Below are positions 26,375 to 36,495 of a DNA stretch of 64,000 nucleotides, one piece after another. The notes under the pieces were generated by a model, which searched no databases, had not been told where the DNA came from, and saw nothing but the letters and a program-made list of their open reading frames with translations. This DNA is from an uncultured Acidimicrobiales bacterium (GTDB lineage Bacteria > Actinomycetota > Acidimicrobiia > Acidimicrobiales > SHLQ01), in contig CALLQB010000006.1 of NCBI GenBank assembly GCA_938015295.1, positions 93,020 to 157,019 of the forward strand, given 5' to 3'. Made by a program: the position numbers and the translations under genes. Positions within the stretch are counted from its first letter, which is position 1. Each line of letters begins with the position of its first letter.

Positions 26375-27858
26375 GATGCCGGTTCGACCGGTTCGGCCGA
26401 ACCGGTGCCTTCGGCAGAAATGTCCTGCGAGCCAGCATCGCTGTGCTGGATTGATCCGGCCTCTGGGCGAAGCGTCGGGAACAAGATGACGTCGCGAATG
26501 GTCGTTGCGCCCGTCAGCAGCATGGCCAGGCGATCCATACCGATACCGAGCCCGACCGTGGGCGGCAGTCCGTATTCGAGCGCTCGGACGTAGTCGTAGT
26601 CAACCGACATCGCTTCAGCATCGCCAGCCTCTTTTTCGGCAGCTTGTGCTTCGAAGCGGGCCAACTGCTCGACCGGGTCGATAAGTTCGGTGAAACCATT
26701 GCAGAGTTCACGGCCGGTAACCACACACTCGAATCGTTCGGTGTAGCCGGGCTTGTCGCGGTGATCACGCGAAAGCGGAGAAACTTCTTTGGGGTACTCG
26801 GTGACAAACACCGGATCCCACAGGTTTGTCTCAACCGTCTTTTCGTAGATCTCCATCATGATTTTGCCGGGGCCGTAGTAGTCCTTGACCTCAACATCGA
26901 ACTGTTCGGCTACTGCGGCCAGCTCGTCGCGGCTCATCGAAAGGTCGGCCTTGGTGCCGGTGTGTTCCTCGATGAGTTCAGCCATCGTGGCTTTTCGCCA
27001 AGGAGCAGCCAGGTTGACCTCGCGGTCGTCGAACATGACTGTGGTCGAGCCGGTGATCTCGGTCGCGAGCGACGACACCAATTCTTCGACCAGCACCATG
27101 CAGTCCTGATAGTCGGCGTACGCCCAGTAGAGCTCCATCATGGTGAACTCGGGATTGTGTCGCGTCGACAACCCTTCGTTGCGGAAGTTGCGACCGATCT
27201 CGAAAACCTTTTCGAATCCGCCGACGACCAGTCTCTTGAGATACAGCTCTGGCGCGATCCGCAAGAAGAGATCGGTGTCGAGCGCGTTGTGGTGTGTGGT
27301 GAACGGACGCGCTGCAGCGCCGCCTGCGATGGGGTGGAGCATCGGGGTTTCGACCTCGAGGAACCCGCGTTCGTCGAGCATCCGCCGCAGACCTGACACG
27401 ATGCGGCTGCGATTGACCAAACGTTCGCGCGACTCATCGTTGACCCACAGGTCGATGTACCTCTGCCGGTAGCGAAGATCGGTGTCGGTAACGCCGTGAA
27501 ACTTGTCGGGGAAGGTGCCCTGCCAGCGGGCAAGCACTTCCCAGTGATCGACCCGAACCGAGACCTCGCCTCGTTTGGTCTTCATGACCTCGCCGGTCAC
27601 GCCGAGCCAGTCGCCAAGGTTGAGATTTCCGAACTCTTCAAAGTTCGGCGTGGTCTTCGCTGGAGCGAACAGCTGAATTCGTCCGGTCGCATCTTGCAGC
27701 ACACCAAACACGAGCTTGCCTTGGCCGCGGCGAAGCATCATTCGTCCGGCGATGGTGACGGTGACACCCGATTCGGTGCCGTCCTCGAGACTGTCGTGGG
27801 CGGCGAGAATCGACGCGCTGGTGGCGTCGGGTTCGAAGCGGAAGGGAATGTCAGTCAT
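26371..27858 (-). CDS. lysS: Lysyl-tRNA synthetase, class II
   Basis: 495 residues, normal length. The N-terminal OB-fold anticodon-binding domain ([20 protein letters not shown]) is followed by the class II core: motif 1 region near VRHMLDERGF-type [15 protein letters not shown], motif 2 [20 protein letters not shown], and motif 3 [18 protein letters not shown]. It charges tRNA-Lys in the cytoplasm. It overlaps coaX by 8 bp and the GtrII gene by 4 bp. The coaX-lysS vicinity is conserved in actinobacteria. Confidence 0.97.
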   Translation of the reverse strand: MTDIPFRFEPDATSASILAAHDSLEDGTESGVTVTIAGRMMLRRGQGKLVFGVLQDATGRIQLFAPAKTTPNFEEFGNLNLGDWLGVTGEVMKTKRGEVSVRVDHWEVLARWQGTFPDKFHGVTDTDLRYRQRYIDLWVNDESRERLVNRSRIVSGLRRMLDERGFLEVETPMLHPIAGGAAARPFTTHHNALDTDLFLRIAPELYLKRLVVGGFEKVFEIGRNFRNEGLSTRHNPEFTMMELYWAYADYQDCMVLVEELVSSLATEITGSTTVMFDDREVNLAAPWRKATMAELIEEHTGTKADLSMSRDELAAVAEQFDVEVKDYYGPGKIMMEIYEKTVETNLWDPVFVTEYPKEVSPLSRDHRDKPGYTERFECVVTGRELCNGFTELIDPVEQLARFEAQAAEKEAGDAEAMSVDYDYVRALEYGLPPTVGLGIGMDRLAMLLTGATTIRDVILFPTLRPEAGSIQHSDAGSQDISAEGTGSAEPVEPAS

Positions 27859-28672
27859 TGATCACGTCTTGGAGGTAGTCGACGGCGTTTTTTTCGTGCA
27901 CGAGCCGGAGACCATGCAAGGTGAGAAACGGTTCGGAGTGTTGGATGGTGTCAGACACCGGAACGATGAGATAGCCGAGGCCACCGGTGGCGACCACAGT
28001 GCAGTCGCCCAGTTCCGAGCGGAACCGGTTGACCATGCCATCGATTTGGCTGGCGAACCCGTAGATGGCGCCAGATTGCAGCGCTTCGACGGTGTTTTTG
28101 CCGATGACACTCCGAGGTTCTACCAGCGGAACTGCACCGAGCATCGCGGCTCGCCCAAAAAGTGCATCGAGGCTGACCTCGATTCCAGGGGCAATAGCGC
28201 CGCCGACGAACTCGCCTTTGGCGCTGACCACATCAAAGTTGTTGCCGGTGCCAAAGTCGACGACGACGGTAGGGCCGCCGAACAGATCAAACGCACCGAT
28301 TGCATTGGCGATTCGGTCGGCGCCAACTTCGCGGGGGTTGTCGTACAGAATCGGCATGCCGGTCTTCACACCGGGGCCGATGACCACGGGAGCAAAGTCG
28401 AAATAGCGCCGCACCATGTAGGTAAGTGCGTTGGTAACCACCGGGACACCCGACGAAATTGCGATGCCGGTGACTTCGGTGTCAAGGTCGACGTCGGCAG
28501 AGTCGAGGAGGCTGCGAAAGAGCACGGCCATCTCGTCGGCCGTGCGGTCGCGGTCGGTCTTTGTTCGCCAGTGCTGCAGCAAGCCACGCTCGGCTCCCTC
28601 ACCAGTGTCGTCAGCGGGGTCGTAGAGCCCGAGCACCGTCTGGGTATTGCCGGCGTCGATGGTAAGCAGCAT
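27851..28672 (-). CDS. coaX: Type III pantothenate kinase
   Basis: 273 residues. First step of coenzyme A synthesis: phosphorylation of pantothenate. The ASKHA-fold phosphate-1 loop is [18 protein letters not shown]. Other signatures are [17 protein letters not shown] with [14 protein letters not shown], and the second phosphate motif [14 protein letters not shown] with GGAIAPG. Type III enzymes need a monovalent cation and are not CoA-inhibited (family knowledge). It sits between nadC and lysS, in one operon with panC, which makes its substrate. Confidence 0.96.
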   Translation of the reverse strand: MLLTIDAGNTQTVLGLYDPADDTGEGAERGLLQHWRTKTDRDRTADEMAVLFRSLLDSADVDLDTEVTGIAISSGVPVVTNALTYMVRRYFDFAPVVIGPGVKTGMPILYDNPREVGADRIANAIGAFDLFGGPTVVVDFGTGNNFDVVSAKGEFVGGAIAPGIEVSLDALFGRAAMLGAVPLVEPRSVIGKNTVEALQSGAIYGFASQIDGMVNRFRSELGDCTVVATGGLGYLIVPVSDTIQHSEPFLTLHGLRLVHEKNAVDYLQDVIND

Positions 28673-28677
28673 GGGTG

Positions 28678-29544
28678 TTACCTCGTCTCGATGTCGAGGC
28701 CGATGTCAAGCACGGTGGCGGACATGATGAACGAACTGCTCGACACGAGGTCGACGCCAGTTTGTGCGTAGGCACCAATCGTCTCGAGGCTAATACCTCC
28801 GGACGCCTCTACGAGGGGACGGCGGCTTTGGTCGCCAACATGCTCGTCGACGAGCAACACGCAAGCCCGAATCTCGTCGGGAGACATGTTGTCGAGCAAC
28901 AGCGCATCGGCACCGGCTGCGAGGCCCTCAAGCACCTGTTCTTGCCGGTCGCACTCGACGTGCACCGTTCGCCCGGGCCACCGCTCGCGAGCAAGGGCAA
29001 CCCCTTCGGTGATCGACATACCCATCAGGTGATTGTCTTTGAGCATGATCCAGTCGGACAAGTTTCCCCGATGGTTCAACCCGCCACCCGCCCGCACTGC
29101 GGCCTTCTGCAACGAACGGAGCCCGGGAAGTGTCTTGCGCGTATCCCATACCCGGCAACCACCATCAGCAGCAGCCACAAACTTCGAGACACGGGTTGCG
29201 ATTCCGGACAGGTGACAAAGCAGGTTGAGGGCGGTGCGCTCGGCGATGAGGATCGACTCAAGCGACCCTTCGACCGTGGCGATGACTTGGCCTGGTTCGA
29301 CGGCATCTCCTTCACCTGCCAACCACTGCATCGCAATGGTGTCATCGACTTGACGAAACGTCTCGGCCGCACACGCGGTGCCTGCAAGGCGGCCGCTTTC
29401 ACGAACGCGAAACTGCGCTATCGCTTCGGCTCCTTCGGGAAGAAGCGTGGCAGAAAGGTCGCCAAACGGATGGAGATCCTCAGCCAGGCCGCGCTCGACA
29501 ATATCGCGGACGTCGTTTTTGGGAGGGTGAAGAAATCGGCTCAC
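28678..29544 (-). CDS. nadC: Nicotinate-nucleotide pyrophosphorylase (quinolinate phosphoribosyltransferase)
   Basis: 288 residues. Converts quinolinate and PRPP to nicotinate mononucleotide in NAD synthesis. Signatures: ALNLLCHLSGIATRVSKFV, WDTRKTLPGLRSLQKAAVRAG (substrate-binding Thr-Arg-Lys-Thr), GGLNHRGNLSDWIMLKDNHL, and LLLDNMSPDEI/VEASGGISLETIGAYAQTGVD at the C-terminus. No nadA or nadB lies in this window. It is 5 bp upstream of coaX and follows panC after 75 bp. Confidence 0.96.
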   Translation of the reverse strand: MSRFLHPPKNDVRDIVERGLAEDLHPFGDLSATLLPEGAEAIAQFRVRESGRLAGTACAAETFRQVDDTIAMQWLAGEGDAVEPGQVIATVEGSLESILIAERTALNLLCHLSGIATRVSKFVAAADGGCRVWDTRKTLPGLRSLQKAAVRAGGGLNHRGNLSDWIMLKDNHLMGMSITEGVALARERWPGRTVHVECDRQEQVLEGLAAGADALLLDNMSPDEIRACVLLVDEHVGDQSRRPLVEASGGISLETIGAYAQTGVDLVSSSSFIMSATVLDIGLDIETR

Positions 29545-29619
29545 CCCACTACCCTGCCACGTCTGGAGCAGCTCTGAGTGACTCGCGGGTTCACGTGCGG
29601 AACACCAGGTCGTCAGCGG

Positions 29620-30471
29620 TCAGTTCGCCGCCGTCGCTCCCTTGTTATCGATGAGGCGAGCCTTACCAAACTGCAGCGCGACCAAGCACCGAATCTCGCC
29701 ACGTAGCCGCTCGGGTGTGCGCAATGTTCGAGCGTCGACCACCTCGGCATAGTCGAGGGTTCCGAGCGTAGAGGTCGCAAGGTGGTCGACCATAAGACGC
29801 CGCACAACCGCCGGGTCGGTCTGGCCCGCCTCAATAGCCTCGACCGCCATGTCGAGGGCCTGGCTGAGAACCACACTTTCGCTGCGCTCCTCATCGGTGA
29901 GGTACCGGTTTCGCGAGGACATCGCCAGACCATCAGGTTCGCGGTGTGTTACACACCCAACGACCGAGACATCGAGCGAAAGGTCGAGAGACATTTTGCG
30001 GATCACTGCAAGCTGCTGAAAATCCTTCTCGCCGAAGTACGCGCTGCACGGGCCGATGATCGAGAACAGCTTGGTGACGACGGTAGCTACTCCGGCGAAA
30101 TGTGTGGGCCGTGATTGCCCATCAAGAGGTTCAGAAACGCCCGAAACGCTCACCGTCGTCTCGATCGGCTCCGGATACATTTCGTCGACGCTCGGCGCAA
30201 ACACGTAATCGGCGCCAGCTGAGGTCGCCAGTGCGACGTCGGCGTCGAGGTCGCGCGGGTAGGCGGCCAAGTCTTCGTCGGGGGCGAACTGGAGCGGGTT
30301 GACGAACACAGACGCGATGGTCACGTCGTTGTCCGCGACCGATGCGAGCAACAACGACTTGTGACCGTCGTGCAACGCTCCCATCGTGGGCACGAAGCCG
30401 ACCGACCGACCCGCCGCGCGTTCGGCGTGCAACGTTGTTCGCACATCGGCGATGGTGGTGAGGACCTTCAT
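29620..30471 (-). CDS. panC: Pantoate--beta-alanine ligase
   Basis: 283 residues. Joins pantoate and beta-alanine to pantothenate using ATP. Nucleotidyltransferase signatures: FVPTMGALHDGHKSLLLAS (HIGH-like motif), SVFVNPLQFAPDEDLAAYPRDLD, GVATVVTKLFSIIGP, YFGEKDFQQLAVIRKMSLDL, and SSRNRYLTDEER. It overlaps the DUF2520 gene by 4 bp. panB and panD, which supply the two substrates, are not in the window; in mycobacteria panD directly follows panC. Confidence 0.97.
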   Translation of the reverse strand: MKVLTTIADVRTTLHAERAAGRSVGFVPTMGALHDGHKSLLLASVADNDVTIASVFVNPLQFAPDEDLAAYPRDLDADVALATSAGADYVFAPSVDEMYPEPIETTVSVSGVSEPLDGQSRPTHFAGVATVVTKLFSIIGPCSAYFGEKDFQQLAVIRKMSLDLSLDVSVVGCVTHREPDGLAMSSRNRYLTDEERSESVVLSQALDMAVEAIEAGQTDPAVVRRLMVDHLATSTLGTLDYAEVVDARTLRTPERLRGEIRCLVALQFGKARLIDNKGATAAN

Positions 30472-31169
30472 GAGAGGAGCTTCCTGGCTGCGGCCACCAT
30501 TGCCTCATAGAGGTCGAGTTCGGCGGGATCGAGTGCTTGTCTGTGCCGGTCGAGCGTAGCCTCGTCGCCCCTGGAAACCGGGCCGGTTAGCGCTGCGGCG
30601 GCCCCGAGTTCGGCCACATTGTGCACCGAGCCGAGTATCAGTGGAACGAAGGCAGCAAACGGCACGCCACACGAGGCGGCCACGCGTTCGACCTGTCCCA
30701 ACAGTGCAACGGTGTGATTCGAGGCAATTGCCGCCGCAGCGTGGTAGCGGCTTCGGTTCTCGTCGGTAACCTCGAAATGTCTGCCACCAAGGGCCTCGGC
30801 AATATCGACCGCAATCGAGTGTCCCGCAACAGCGAACCACGCGTTGTCGAGCAGCAGGTCCGACCCGAGTTGGGCATTGGGAAGCGAAACCAAAGGGTGC
30901 AGTGCGCCAGGTTGTGGGTGTCCGGCCAAAACGTTGAGACCGAGCGAACCAGCTAGGTGAAGGATTGGTGTCGCAGACGGCGATATCTGTGCCGCGACCT
31001 CTGCAATTGCCGAATCGGGCACCGCAAGAATGACTGCGTCGACACCGTCGCCGCACGCTTCGAGCCGTGCAGTACGGTCGGGCGTTTCGACTAGCCAACC
31101 CACGCTGGACAGCGCGACCGCGAGCGAACCCCCAGCACGCCCTCGACCAACAATACGAACCCGAGTCAC
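30468..31169 (-). CDS. Rossmann-like/DUF2520 protein next to panC
   Basis: 233 residues from GTG 31169, which lies just after the folK stop; the frame is open further but that part overlaps folK. The N-terminus is a dinucleotide-binding fold (VTRVRIVGRGRAGGSLAVAL) and VDAVILAVPDSAIAEVA, followed by LHLAGSLGLNVL and GALHPLVSLP. The C-terminal helical half is DUF2520. The same family lies upstream of panC across actinobacteria (Rv3603c in M. tuberculosis). Resemblance to ketopantoate reductase/F420:NADP oxidoreductase folds makes a role in pantoate supply plausible, but this is inference. Overlaps panC by 4 bp. Confidence 0.85.
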   Translation of the reverse strand: MTRVRIVGRGRAGGSLAVALSSVGWLVETPDRTARLEACGDGVDAVILAVPDSAIAEVAAQISPSATPILHLAGSLGLNVLAGHPQPGALHPLVSLPNAQLGSDLLLDNAWFAVAGHSIAVDIAEALGGRHFEVTDENRSRYHAAAAIASNHTVALLGQVERVAASCGVPFAAFVPLILGSVHNVAELGAAAALTGPVSRGDEATLDRHRQALDPAELDLYEAMVAAARKLLS

Positions 31170-31177
31170 CGCCGACC

Positions 31178-31633
31178 CTAAAGCGAACCGAGTCGGCGAA
31201 TGGGCTGGTCGGCTGGATGCGCCCAGTCTGCGGGCAACAGATCGGGGGCCAGATCGGCCAGCGGCACCATGACAAAGGCGCGTTCGAACATGCGCGGATG
31301 GGGCACCAGAAGTTCGGGCGGGTCGTCGATAGTTTCGCCATCGATCCAAAGCACATCGACATCGAGCGTGCGAGGACCCCAGCGTTCGATGCGAACTCGC
31401 GCCGCCTCGGCCTCACGGTCGCGGCACACGCCCAGAAGTTCATGTCCTGAAAGCTCGGTGTCGAGTTCGACGACGATGTTCAAGAAGAGGTCTTGTTCTG
31501 GACCACCGACCGGGTCGGTCTCATACAGCGGCGACACCGCCACCACATCAGGAAGCGCCGCCACAGCTTCGCGAAGAAAACCTTGGCGATCGCCGAGGTT
31601 TGAACCCAACGCCAGAAATGCTCGTCGTCCCAC
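31178..31633 (-). CDS. folK: 2-amino-4-hydroxy-6-hydroxymethyldihydropteridine pyrophosphokinase
   Basis: 151 residues. Transfers pyrophosphate from ATP to the pterin just before dihydropteroate synthase. Signatures: FLALGSNLGDRQGFLREAV, YETDPVGGPEQDLFLNIVVEL, and the catalytic block ERWGPRTLDVDVLWIDG with both Asp residues that hold magnesium, then LLVPHPRMFERAFVMVPLAD. Located between folB (2-bp gap) and the DUF2520 gene. Confidence 0.96.
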   Translation of the reverse strand: MGRRAFLALGSNLGDRQGFLREAVAALPDVVAVSPLYETDPVGGPEQDLFLNIVVELDTELSGHELLGVCRDREAEAARVRIERWGPRTLDVDVLWIDGETIDDPPELLVPHPRMFERAFVMVPLADLAPDLLPADWAHPADQPIRRLGSL

Positions 31634-31635
31634 CG

Positions 31636-31998
31636 TCAGGCCCGACTGCGATGAATTCGGACCCCGCTGGTTTCCAACATTTCCGGTACCGGGGGCCGAA
31701 GTTTACGAACGGCTACGTCAACGGCCTGAGCCTGCGGGTTCGCCAGCACTACCTCTGCAACTCGCTCGGCCATTCGCTCGAGCAAGGTGAACTGTTCGGC
31801 TTCGACCATCGCCTGGACGTCGGCGGTCAGGGCGCCGTAGTTGATCGTGTCGGCAAGGTCGTCACTTTGGCAGGCCACCGAGATGTCGGCATGCACATCG
31901 ATATCGAAAGAAAACGGTTGCCGACGCACACGCTCTTCGGGGAGCGCCCCACAAAGGGCAGCAATGCGAAGGCCTCGGAGTTCGATGATGTCAATCAC
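31636..31998 (-). CDS. folB: Dihydroneopterin aldolase
   Basis: 120 residues. Cleaves dihydroneopterin to the substrate of FolK. Signatures: IIELRGLRIAALCGALPEERVRRQPFSFDIDV (family start with GxxxxER), DDLADTINYGAL, then the catalytic-region FTLLERMAERVAEVVLANPQAQAVDVAVRKLRPPV. Immediately upstream of folK in the same operon; folP and folE lie 1 kb upstream beyond two inserted genes. Confidence 0.94.
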   Translation of the reverse strand: MIDIIELRGLRIAALCGALPEERVRRQPFSFDIDVHADISVACQSDDLADTINYGALTADVQAMVEAEQFTLLERMAERVAEVVLANPQAQAVDVAVRKLRPPVPEMLETSGVRIHRSRA

Positions 31999-32026
31999 GC
32001 GGAACTGCCATCACACGGAACTGCCA

Positions 32027-32551
32027 TCACACAGTGGGCGCAAGGCCAGCATTTTTTGCGGCGAGGTTCACAATTTCGCGACCGAGCGGGCCAAGTTGGC
32101 GCTCGAGTAGCTGCTCGATAGTAACGACGGCTTTCGGCGTCTCGTCGACAAGCCCCGAATAGAGGAAGTATCCGGCCATCAAACCGCTGACATGATCGGC
32201 CAACTCTTCTCGATGAACAATGATGCGACTATCGAGGTTCAACATCCGTTCGATGTCGCCGTGAAGGGTCGCTATGCCCGCCTGACCAATTTCGGGTCCG
32301 ACAAAGGGTAGGTGCCGCCAGGCCATACCCAACTCGTCGTAGTTGTGAAGGTTCGCTGTTGTGGGAATGAGCGAAACGATTTGGTCAAACTTGTTCTCGC
32401 GGATCCAGATGATCTCTTCCTGGCGCCGCACCTTTCGGTGGTTTGACCCAATTCCTCCAGGCCGTTCACAAACGGCAATCTTATCTTTTAGTATCCACGT
32501 GAAATTTCTCGGCTCTATGCCTTGGGCCCATTTGCCCTTCATTTTTCGCAT
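32027..32551 (-). CDS. Catalytically dead dual-specificity-phosphatase-like protein
   Basis: 174 residues. The start WILKDKIAVCERPGG and the block FDQIVSLIPTTANLHNYDELGMAWRHLPF match small CDKN3/DSP-type phosphatases. At the position of the catalytic loop HCx5R-S/T the protein reads HREELADHV with exactly the same spacing: Cys is replaced by Arg, Arg by His and Ser/Thr by Val. It should therefore not hydrolyse phosphoesters but could bind a phosphorylated ligand. It lies between folP and folB (28 bp before folB), so it may be co-expressed with folate genes. It is divergent from the small RHH gene. Confidence 0.7.
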   Translation of the reverse strand: MRKMKGKWAQGIEPRNFTWILKDKIAVCERPGGIGSNHRKVRRQEEIIWIRENKFDQIVSLIPTTANLHNYDELGMAWRHLPFVGPEIGQAGIATLHGDIERMLNLDSRIIVHREELADHVSGLMAGYFLYSGLVDETPKAVVTIEQLLERQLGPLGREIVNLAAKNAGLAPTV

Positions 32552-32707
32552 GCGGCCTCTCTCAACTGGCTAGCTCGACAGCGGTCCTACCGTAGACGCC
32601 AAATCTGCGACCGAGAAGTCCGCTGCCAAACCTGTCTGGGATAGCGACACGTGTTTGCAGCTGAGATACTGCTCTTCCGGAGACCACACCGTCGGAGAGG
32701 GCAACCA

Positions 32708-32911
32708 ATGCCAAAAGACACAGCAGCGAAGCGTTATCCCCGACGGGTGACGCTCGATCTCACCGACGAACAATACGAATGGCTTCGGGCAACGGCCTTT
32801 GAGGCGCGAACCCCGATGTCAGCGATCGTTCGGGCCATGGTGCAGCTAGGTAGCGAGAAGAAAAAGACCGCTGCACGCGCCATTGCTTTGGCTCAGAAGG
32901 AAGATCTGTAG
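32708..32911 (+). CDS. Small ribbon-helix-helix protein
   Basis: 67 residues from ATG 32708, with GGAGAGGG well placed upstream; the ORF opens earlier at 32651. The core RRVTLDLTDEQYEWLRATAFEARTPMSAIVRAMVQL has the strand plus two helices of RHH (MetJ/Arc) DNA-binding proteins, and a lysine-rich tail follows (SEKKKTAARAIALAQKEDL). It is the only plus-strand gene in a 19-kb minus-strand block. No toxin partner is adjacent. It may regulate its divergent neighbour or itself. Confidence 0.75.
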   Translation: MPKDTAAKRYPRRVTLDLTDEQYEWLRATAFEARTPMSAIVRAMVQLGSEKKKTAARAIALAQKEDL

Positions 32912-32923
32912 CGACCGACGGGC

Positions 32924-33754
32924 TTAGCCCAACAGCAGCACGCCGCGAGGCGAAGAACCCACAATTCGCATCGCCTGGACTGTTGCCCGTACGTCGTGCA
33001 CCCGCACGATGTCGACCCCAAACATCGCCCCAGCGGTCGCTAAGGCCAAAGAACCCTCGAGCCGGTCGTCTACCGCAGCGGGTTCTTCAGCGCGGTCGCT
33101 TCGCCCGTGGAGCGCGCCGATGAAGGCTTTGCGGCTCACGCCGAGCACCACCGGCGCCACCGCGACGAACTGGTCGAGTGCTGCTACCAGCGCCATGTTG
33201 TGTTCGGCGTTCTTCCCAAAGCCGATTCCTGGGTCGATCAGGACTTGCGGGACACCTGCAACGTTGCCGCGTTCAACGGCCCCCGAGAGCATGCCGAGCA
33301 CGTCGGCTACCACATCGTCATAGGCCGGAGCGTCCTGCATTGTTCGTGGGGTGCCGCTCATGTGCATGGCGACTAGCGGCACCTGGAGTTCTGCCGCTAC
33401 CTCAAAGAGCGACGACGAGACGTCGTTGAGAACAACAGCGCCTGCTGCCACAGCTGCCCGGGCTACAACGGGCTTTGTCGTGTCGATGGACACCGGGCAA
33501 TCGTTGGCAAGCGCCTCGACGACGGGAACCACGCGTGCAAGTTCGTTCTCCTCGCTTACCTCAACTGCACCGGGGCGAGTCGATTCACCCCCAATGTCGA
33601 GGAAATCGGCCCCCTCTTCGAGCAACCGGCGACCGTGTGCAATGGCTGCACCGTGATCAAGAAACTTCCCACCATCAGAAAACGAGTCGGGCGTGACGTT
33701 GACAATGCCCATCACCCGCGTCGGCGAATCGCCACGCAGAGAAAACGAGCTCAT
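32924..33754 (-). CDS. folP: Dihydropteroate synthase
   Basis: 276 residues from ATG 33754, which overlaps the folE stop (ATGA); the ORF is open to 33871 but that would run into folE. The TIM-barrel enzyme joins pterin pyrophosphate and p-aminobenzoate. Signatures: [82 protein letters not shown] and the C-terminal VRVHDV. It is the sulfonamide target. Confidence 0.96.
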   Translation of the reverse strand: MSSFSLRGDSPTRVMGIVNVTPDSFSDGGKFLDHGAAIAHGRRLLEEGADFLDIGGESTRPGAVEVSEENELARVVPVVEALANDCPVSIDTTKPVVARAAVAAGAVVLNDVSSSLFEVAAELQVPLVAMHMSGTPRTMQDAPAYDDVVADVLGMLSGAVERGNVAGVPQVLIDPGIGFGKNAEHNMALVAALDQFVAVAPVVLGVSRKAFIGALHGRSDRAEEPAAVDDRLEGSLALATAGAMFGVDIVRVHDVRATVQAMRIVGSSPRGVLLLG

Positions 33755-34350
33755 CGCGTGAGAAATTGCATCGCCTCGAGGCGGGTGGCCTGGCTGTCGC
33801 GAAACACGCCGTGCACTGCGGAGGTAACCGTGCTCGATCCGGGCTTGCGAACGCCCCGCATCGACATACACATGTGTTCGGCTTCGACGACGACCAGCAC
33901 ACCCTGCGGATCGAGTGCGTCACGGATGGCGTCGGCGATCTGACGGGTAAGTCGTTCCTGCACCTGCGGCCGCTTGGCATAGCCATCGACCACTCGGGCC
34001 ATCTTCGACAGACCAGTAATACGGCCATTTGTTTTCGGGATATACGCCGTGTGCGCCTTACCGAAGAACGGCAGCAGGTGGTGTTCGCAAATTGAGTACA
34101 CCGGAATGTCGCGAACCATCACCATCTCGTCGTGATCGACATCGAAGGTCTTGAGCAGGTGCTCGCTGGGGTCGATGTGTAGACCTGAACAGGTCTCGGC
34201 ATACATGCGAGCGACACGAGAGGGCGTGTCAAGCAGACCGTCACGATCGGGATCTTCACCGATCGCTGCGAGAATTTCTCGAACCGCTGCAGCAATTCGC
34301 GGCTGATCGACTTCTTCGGCGTGCACGGCCTTGAGATTTTTCGACGGCAT
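33751..34350 (-). CDS. folE: GTP cyclohydrolase I
   Basis: 199 residues. First step of folate synthesis: GTP to dihydroneopterin triphosphate. Signatures: [19 protein letters not shown], the zinc ligands in [16 protein letters not shown] (Cys, His) and [17 protein letters not shown] (Cys), and [10 protein letters not shown]. Overlaps folP by 4 bp and lies 117 bp downstream of ftsH, as in mycobacteria. Confidence 0.97.
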   Translation of the reverse strand: MPSKNLKAVHAEEVDQPRIAAAVREILAAIGEDPDRDGLLDTPSRVARMYAETCSGLHIDPSEHLLKTFDVDHDEMVMVRDIPVYSICEHHLLPFFGKAHTAYIPKTNGRITGLSKMARVVDGYAKRPQVQERLTRQIADAIRDALDPQGVLVVVEAEHMCMSMRGVRKPGSSTVTSAVHGVFRDSQATRLEAMQFLTR

Positions 34351-34467
34351 ATCCTCTGTTTACTTCGGTGCGCGCCGCTGTGAACAACCTTTCGAACACT
34401 TTTCCGCGGATGTGACCTGCGACCACTGGGCCCCCAGAGGCGCCCAACCGTCAATCCTTACTTGTCG

Positions 34468-36357
34468 CTACTCGTCAAACGCTGCAGGGAGTTGACCACG
34501 TTGCAGCTCTGCAGACGGACTGCGACTGCTCAAAAGGCGACCAACATCTTCGATCTCACCCCAGATTGCGGCGAGCGCTTTATCGTCAAGCGTTTCCTGC
34601 TCGACCAACGCGTCGCTCAACCGGTCGAGGGTGGCACGGTGAAGCGTCAAGACATCGCGCGCTTCTCGATGAGCTGAGTCGATCAGGATACGAACCTCGT
34701 CGTCGATGATCGAAGCCACATCGTCGCTGTAGTTGGCCTCGTGGCCGACTTCTTTGCCCAAAAAGACTTCGCCGTCTTTGTGACCGAGTTGCTGGGGTCC
34801 GAGCTTGTCGCTCATGCCATATTCGGTCACCATTGCCCGGGCGATCTGGGTAGCTCGCTCGATGTCGTTTGCCGCTCCGGTGGTGGGGTCGTCAAAGATC
34901 AGCTCTTCAGCGGTTCGGCCGCCCAAAAGCATGGCGAGTTCGTCGCGGAGTTCGGATCGGGATTTGAGATATTTGTCCTCGGTTGGCAGCGCCAGTGTCC
35001 AGCCGAGTGCGCGTCCGCGGGCGATGATCGACACTTTGTGGATCGGGTCGCAATTCGGGAGAACATGACCAACCAAGGCATGGCCGGCCTCGTGATAGGC
35101 GATGACGCGCTTTTCTTTGTCGGACATGATGCGGGTCTTGCGTTCGGGACCTGCGATGACCCGGTCGATGGCCTCTTCTATCTCTGCGCCACCGATGAGT
35201 TTCTTGCCATGACGTGCAGCGAGTAGGGCGCCCTCGTTCATCAGGTTGGCGATATCAGCACCGGTGAAGCCGGGCGTGCGGCGGGCGATGATGTCAGGCG
35301 AGACATCGCTGTCGATCGGCTTACCCTTTGCGTGCACCTCGGCGATGGCGCGTCGACCTTCGAGGTCGGGGCGATCGACAGTGATTTGGCGGTCGAATCG
35401 GCCGGGTCGCAGCAGCGCTGGATCGAGAATGTCGGGACGGTTGGTCGCGGCAATGAGAATGACACCGGTCGAGACGTCGAACCCGTCCATCTCGACAAGC
35501 ATCTGGTTGAGGGTCTGTTCTCGCTCGTCGTGTCCCCCACCAAGACCGGCGCCCCGGTGCCGACCAACGGCGTCGATTTCGTCGACGAAGATAATGGCAG
35601 GGGCAGCCTCTTTGGCCTGGCTGAACAGGTCTCTCACGCGGCTCGCTCCGACGCCAACGAACATTTCGACGAAGTCAGAACCGGAGATCGAGAAGAACGG
35701 CACGCCGGCTTCGCCGGCAACTGCACGGGCGAGGAGCGTCTTTCCGGTACCTGGTGGGCCAAAAAGCAGCACGCCTTTGGGGATCTTTGCCCCGAGACTT
35801 TGGAACGGCGCGGGGTCTTTCAGGAAATCTTTGATTTCTTGAAGTTCCTGCACCGCCTCGTCGCAGCCGGCAACGTCGGCGAAGGTAACGATCGGCTGAT
35901 CCTTATCCATCTTGCGTGCCTTGGCTTTGCCGAACTGCATCACCTTGCTGCCGCCGCCCTGCATCGAATTGATGAAGAACAAGAAGATGCCCACCAACAA
36001 AAGGATGGGGAGCAGGCTGAAAAGTAGACTGGTCCAGATCGACTGCTGCTGACGGTCGACGTTGTAGGGAACTGTCGGCACCGCTTGTTCGATCTCTTCG
36101 ACGAGTTCGTCGCCAAACTCTCGCACGTACGACGTCTTGAACAACGTGCCATCGTCGAGTTCGCCCAAAATCGCGCTATCGCGATCTTTAATCTCGAGTT
36201 CGGTCACCTCGCCCGACCCGAGAGCGTCGCGGAACTCCGAGAGGCTCAGATCGTCGCGTTCTTCGCCGGTCCGGAAGAACGAACCAAATAACAACGCAAG
36301 CAGCAGCGCGAGAACTACCCAAAACACCACACTGCGATACAGCTTTTTCATGCCCAT
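34468..36357 (-). CDS. ftsH: ATP-dependent zinc metalloprotease FtsH
   Basis: 629 residues. A membrane-anchored AAA+ protease. First membrane helix at 8-25 ([19 protein letters not shown]), a short extracytoplasmic domain, second helix at ~108-128 ([16 protein letters not shown]). Then the AAA+ module with Walker [16 protein letters not shown] (~202), Walker [16 protein letters not shown] and the [15 protein letters not shown]. The zinc site is [12 protein letters not shown] (~424), with the third ligand Asp in the [19 protein letters not shown] region. The C-terminus has a coiled region. The start ATG 36357 is canonical ([10 protein letters not shown]). Order hpt-ftsH-folE is conserved in actinobacteria. 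Confidence 0.97.
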   Translation of the reverse strand: MGMKKLYRSVVFWVVLALLLALLFGSFFRTGEERDDLSLSEFRDALGSGEVTELEIKDRDSAILGELDDGTLFKTSYVREFGDELVEEIEQAVPTVPYNVDRQQQSIWTSLLFSLLPILLLVGIFLFFINSMQGGGSKVMQFGKAKARKMDKDQPIVTFADVAGCDEAVQELQEIKDFLKDPAPFQSLGAKIPKGVLLFGPPGTGKTLLARAVAGEAGVPFFSISGSDFVEMFVGVGASRVRDLFSQAKEAAPAIIFVDEIDAVGRHRGAGLGGGHDEREQTLNQMLVEMDGFDVSTGVILIAATNRPDILDPALLRPGRFDRQITVDRPDLEGRRAIAEVHAKGKPIDSDVSPDIIARRTPGFTGADIANLMNEGALLAARHGKKLIGGAEIEEAIDRVIAGPERKTRIMSDKEKRVIAYHEAGHALVGHVLPNCDPIHKVSIIARGRALGWTLALPTEDKYLKSRSELRDELAMLLGGRTAEELIFDDPTTGAANDIERATQIARAMVTEYGMSDKLGPQQLGHKDGEVFLGKEVGHEANYSDDVASIIDDEVRILIDSAHREARDVLTLHRATLDRLSDALVEQETLDDKALAAIWGEIEDVGRLLSSRSPSAELQRGQLPAAFDE

Positions 36358-36400
36358 AAGGCCTGGCCTATCCCGTCGAGAATTGCGTCACCGAGTTGCT

Positions 36401-36449
36401 GCAGCCTCAGAAGAAGTAGTGGGGAGCAGCCCCAGAAGAAGTATTGGGG
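36401..36449. repeat. 25-bp near-perfect tandem repeat in the ftsH leader
   Basis: GCAGCCTCAGAAGAAGTAGT plus GGGG (36401-36424) recurs with two changes at 36426-36449. Each copy has CC[CT]CA and TGGGG ends that can pair. It lies 44-92 bases upstream of the ftsH start, between hpt and ftsH on the transcribed strand. It may be an operator pair or leader hairpins. Confidence 0.6.
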
Positions 36450-36495
36450 TTCTATCGGCTTCAGCTAGCGGAACCACAGGTTATCGCCGCAGAAA

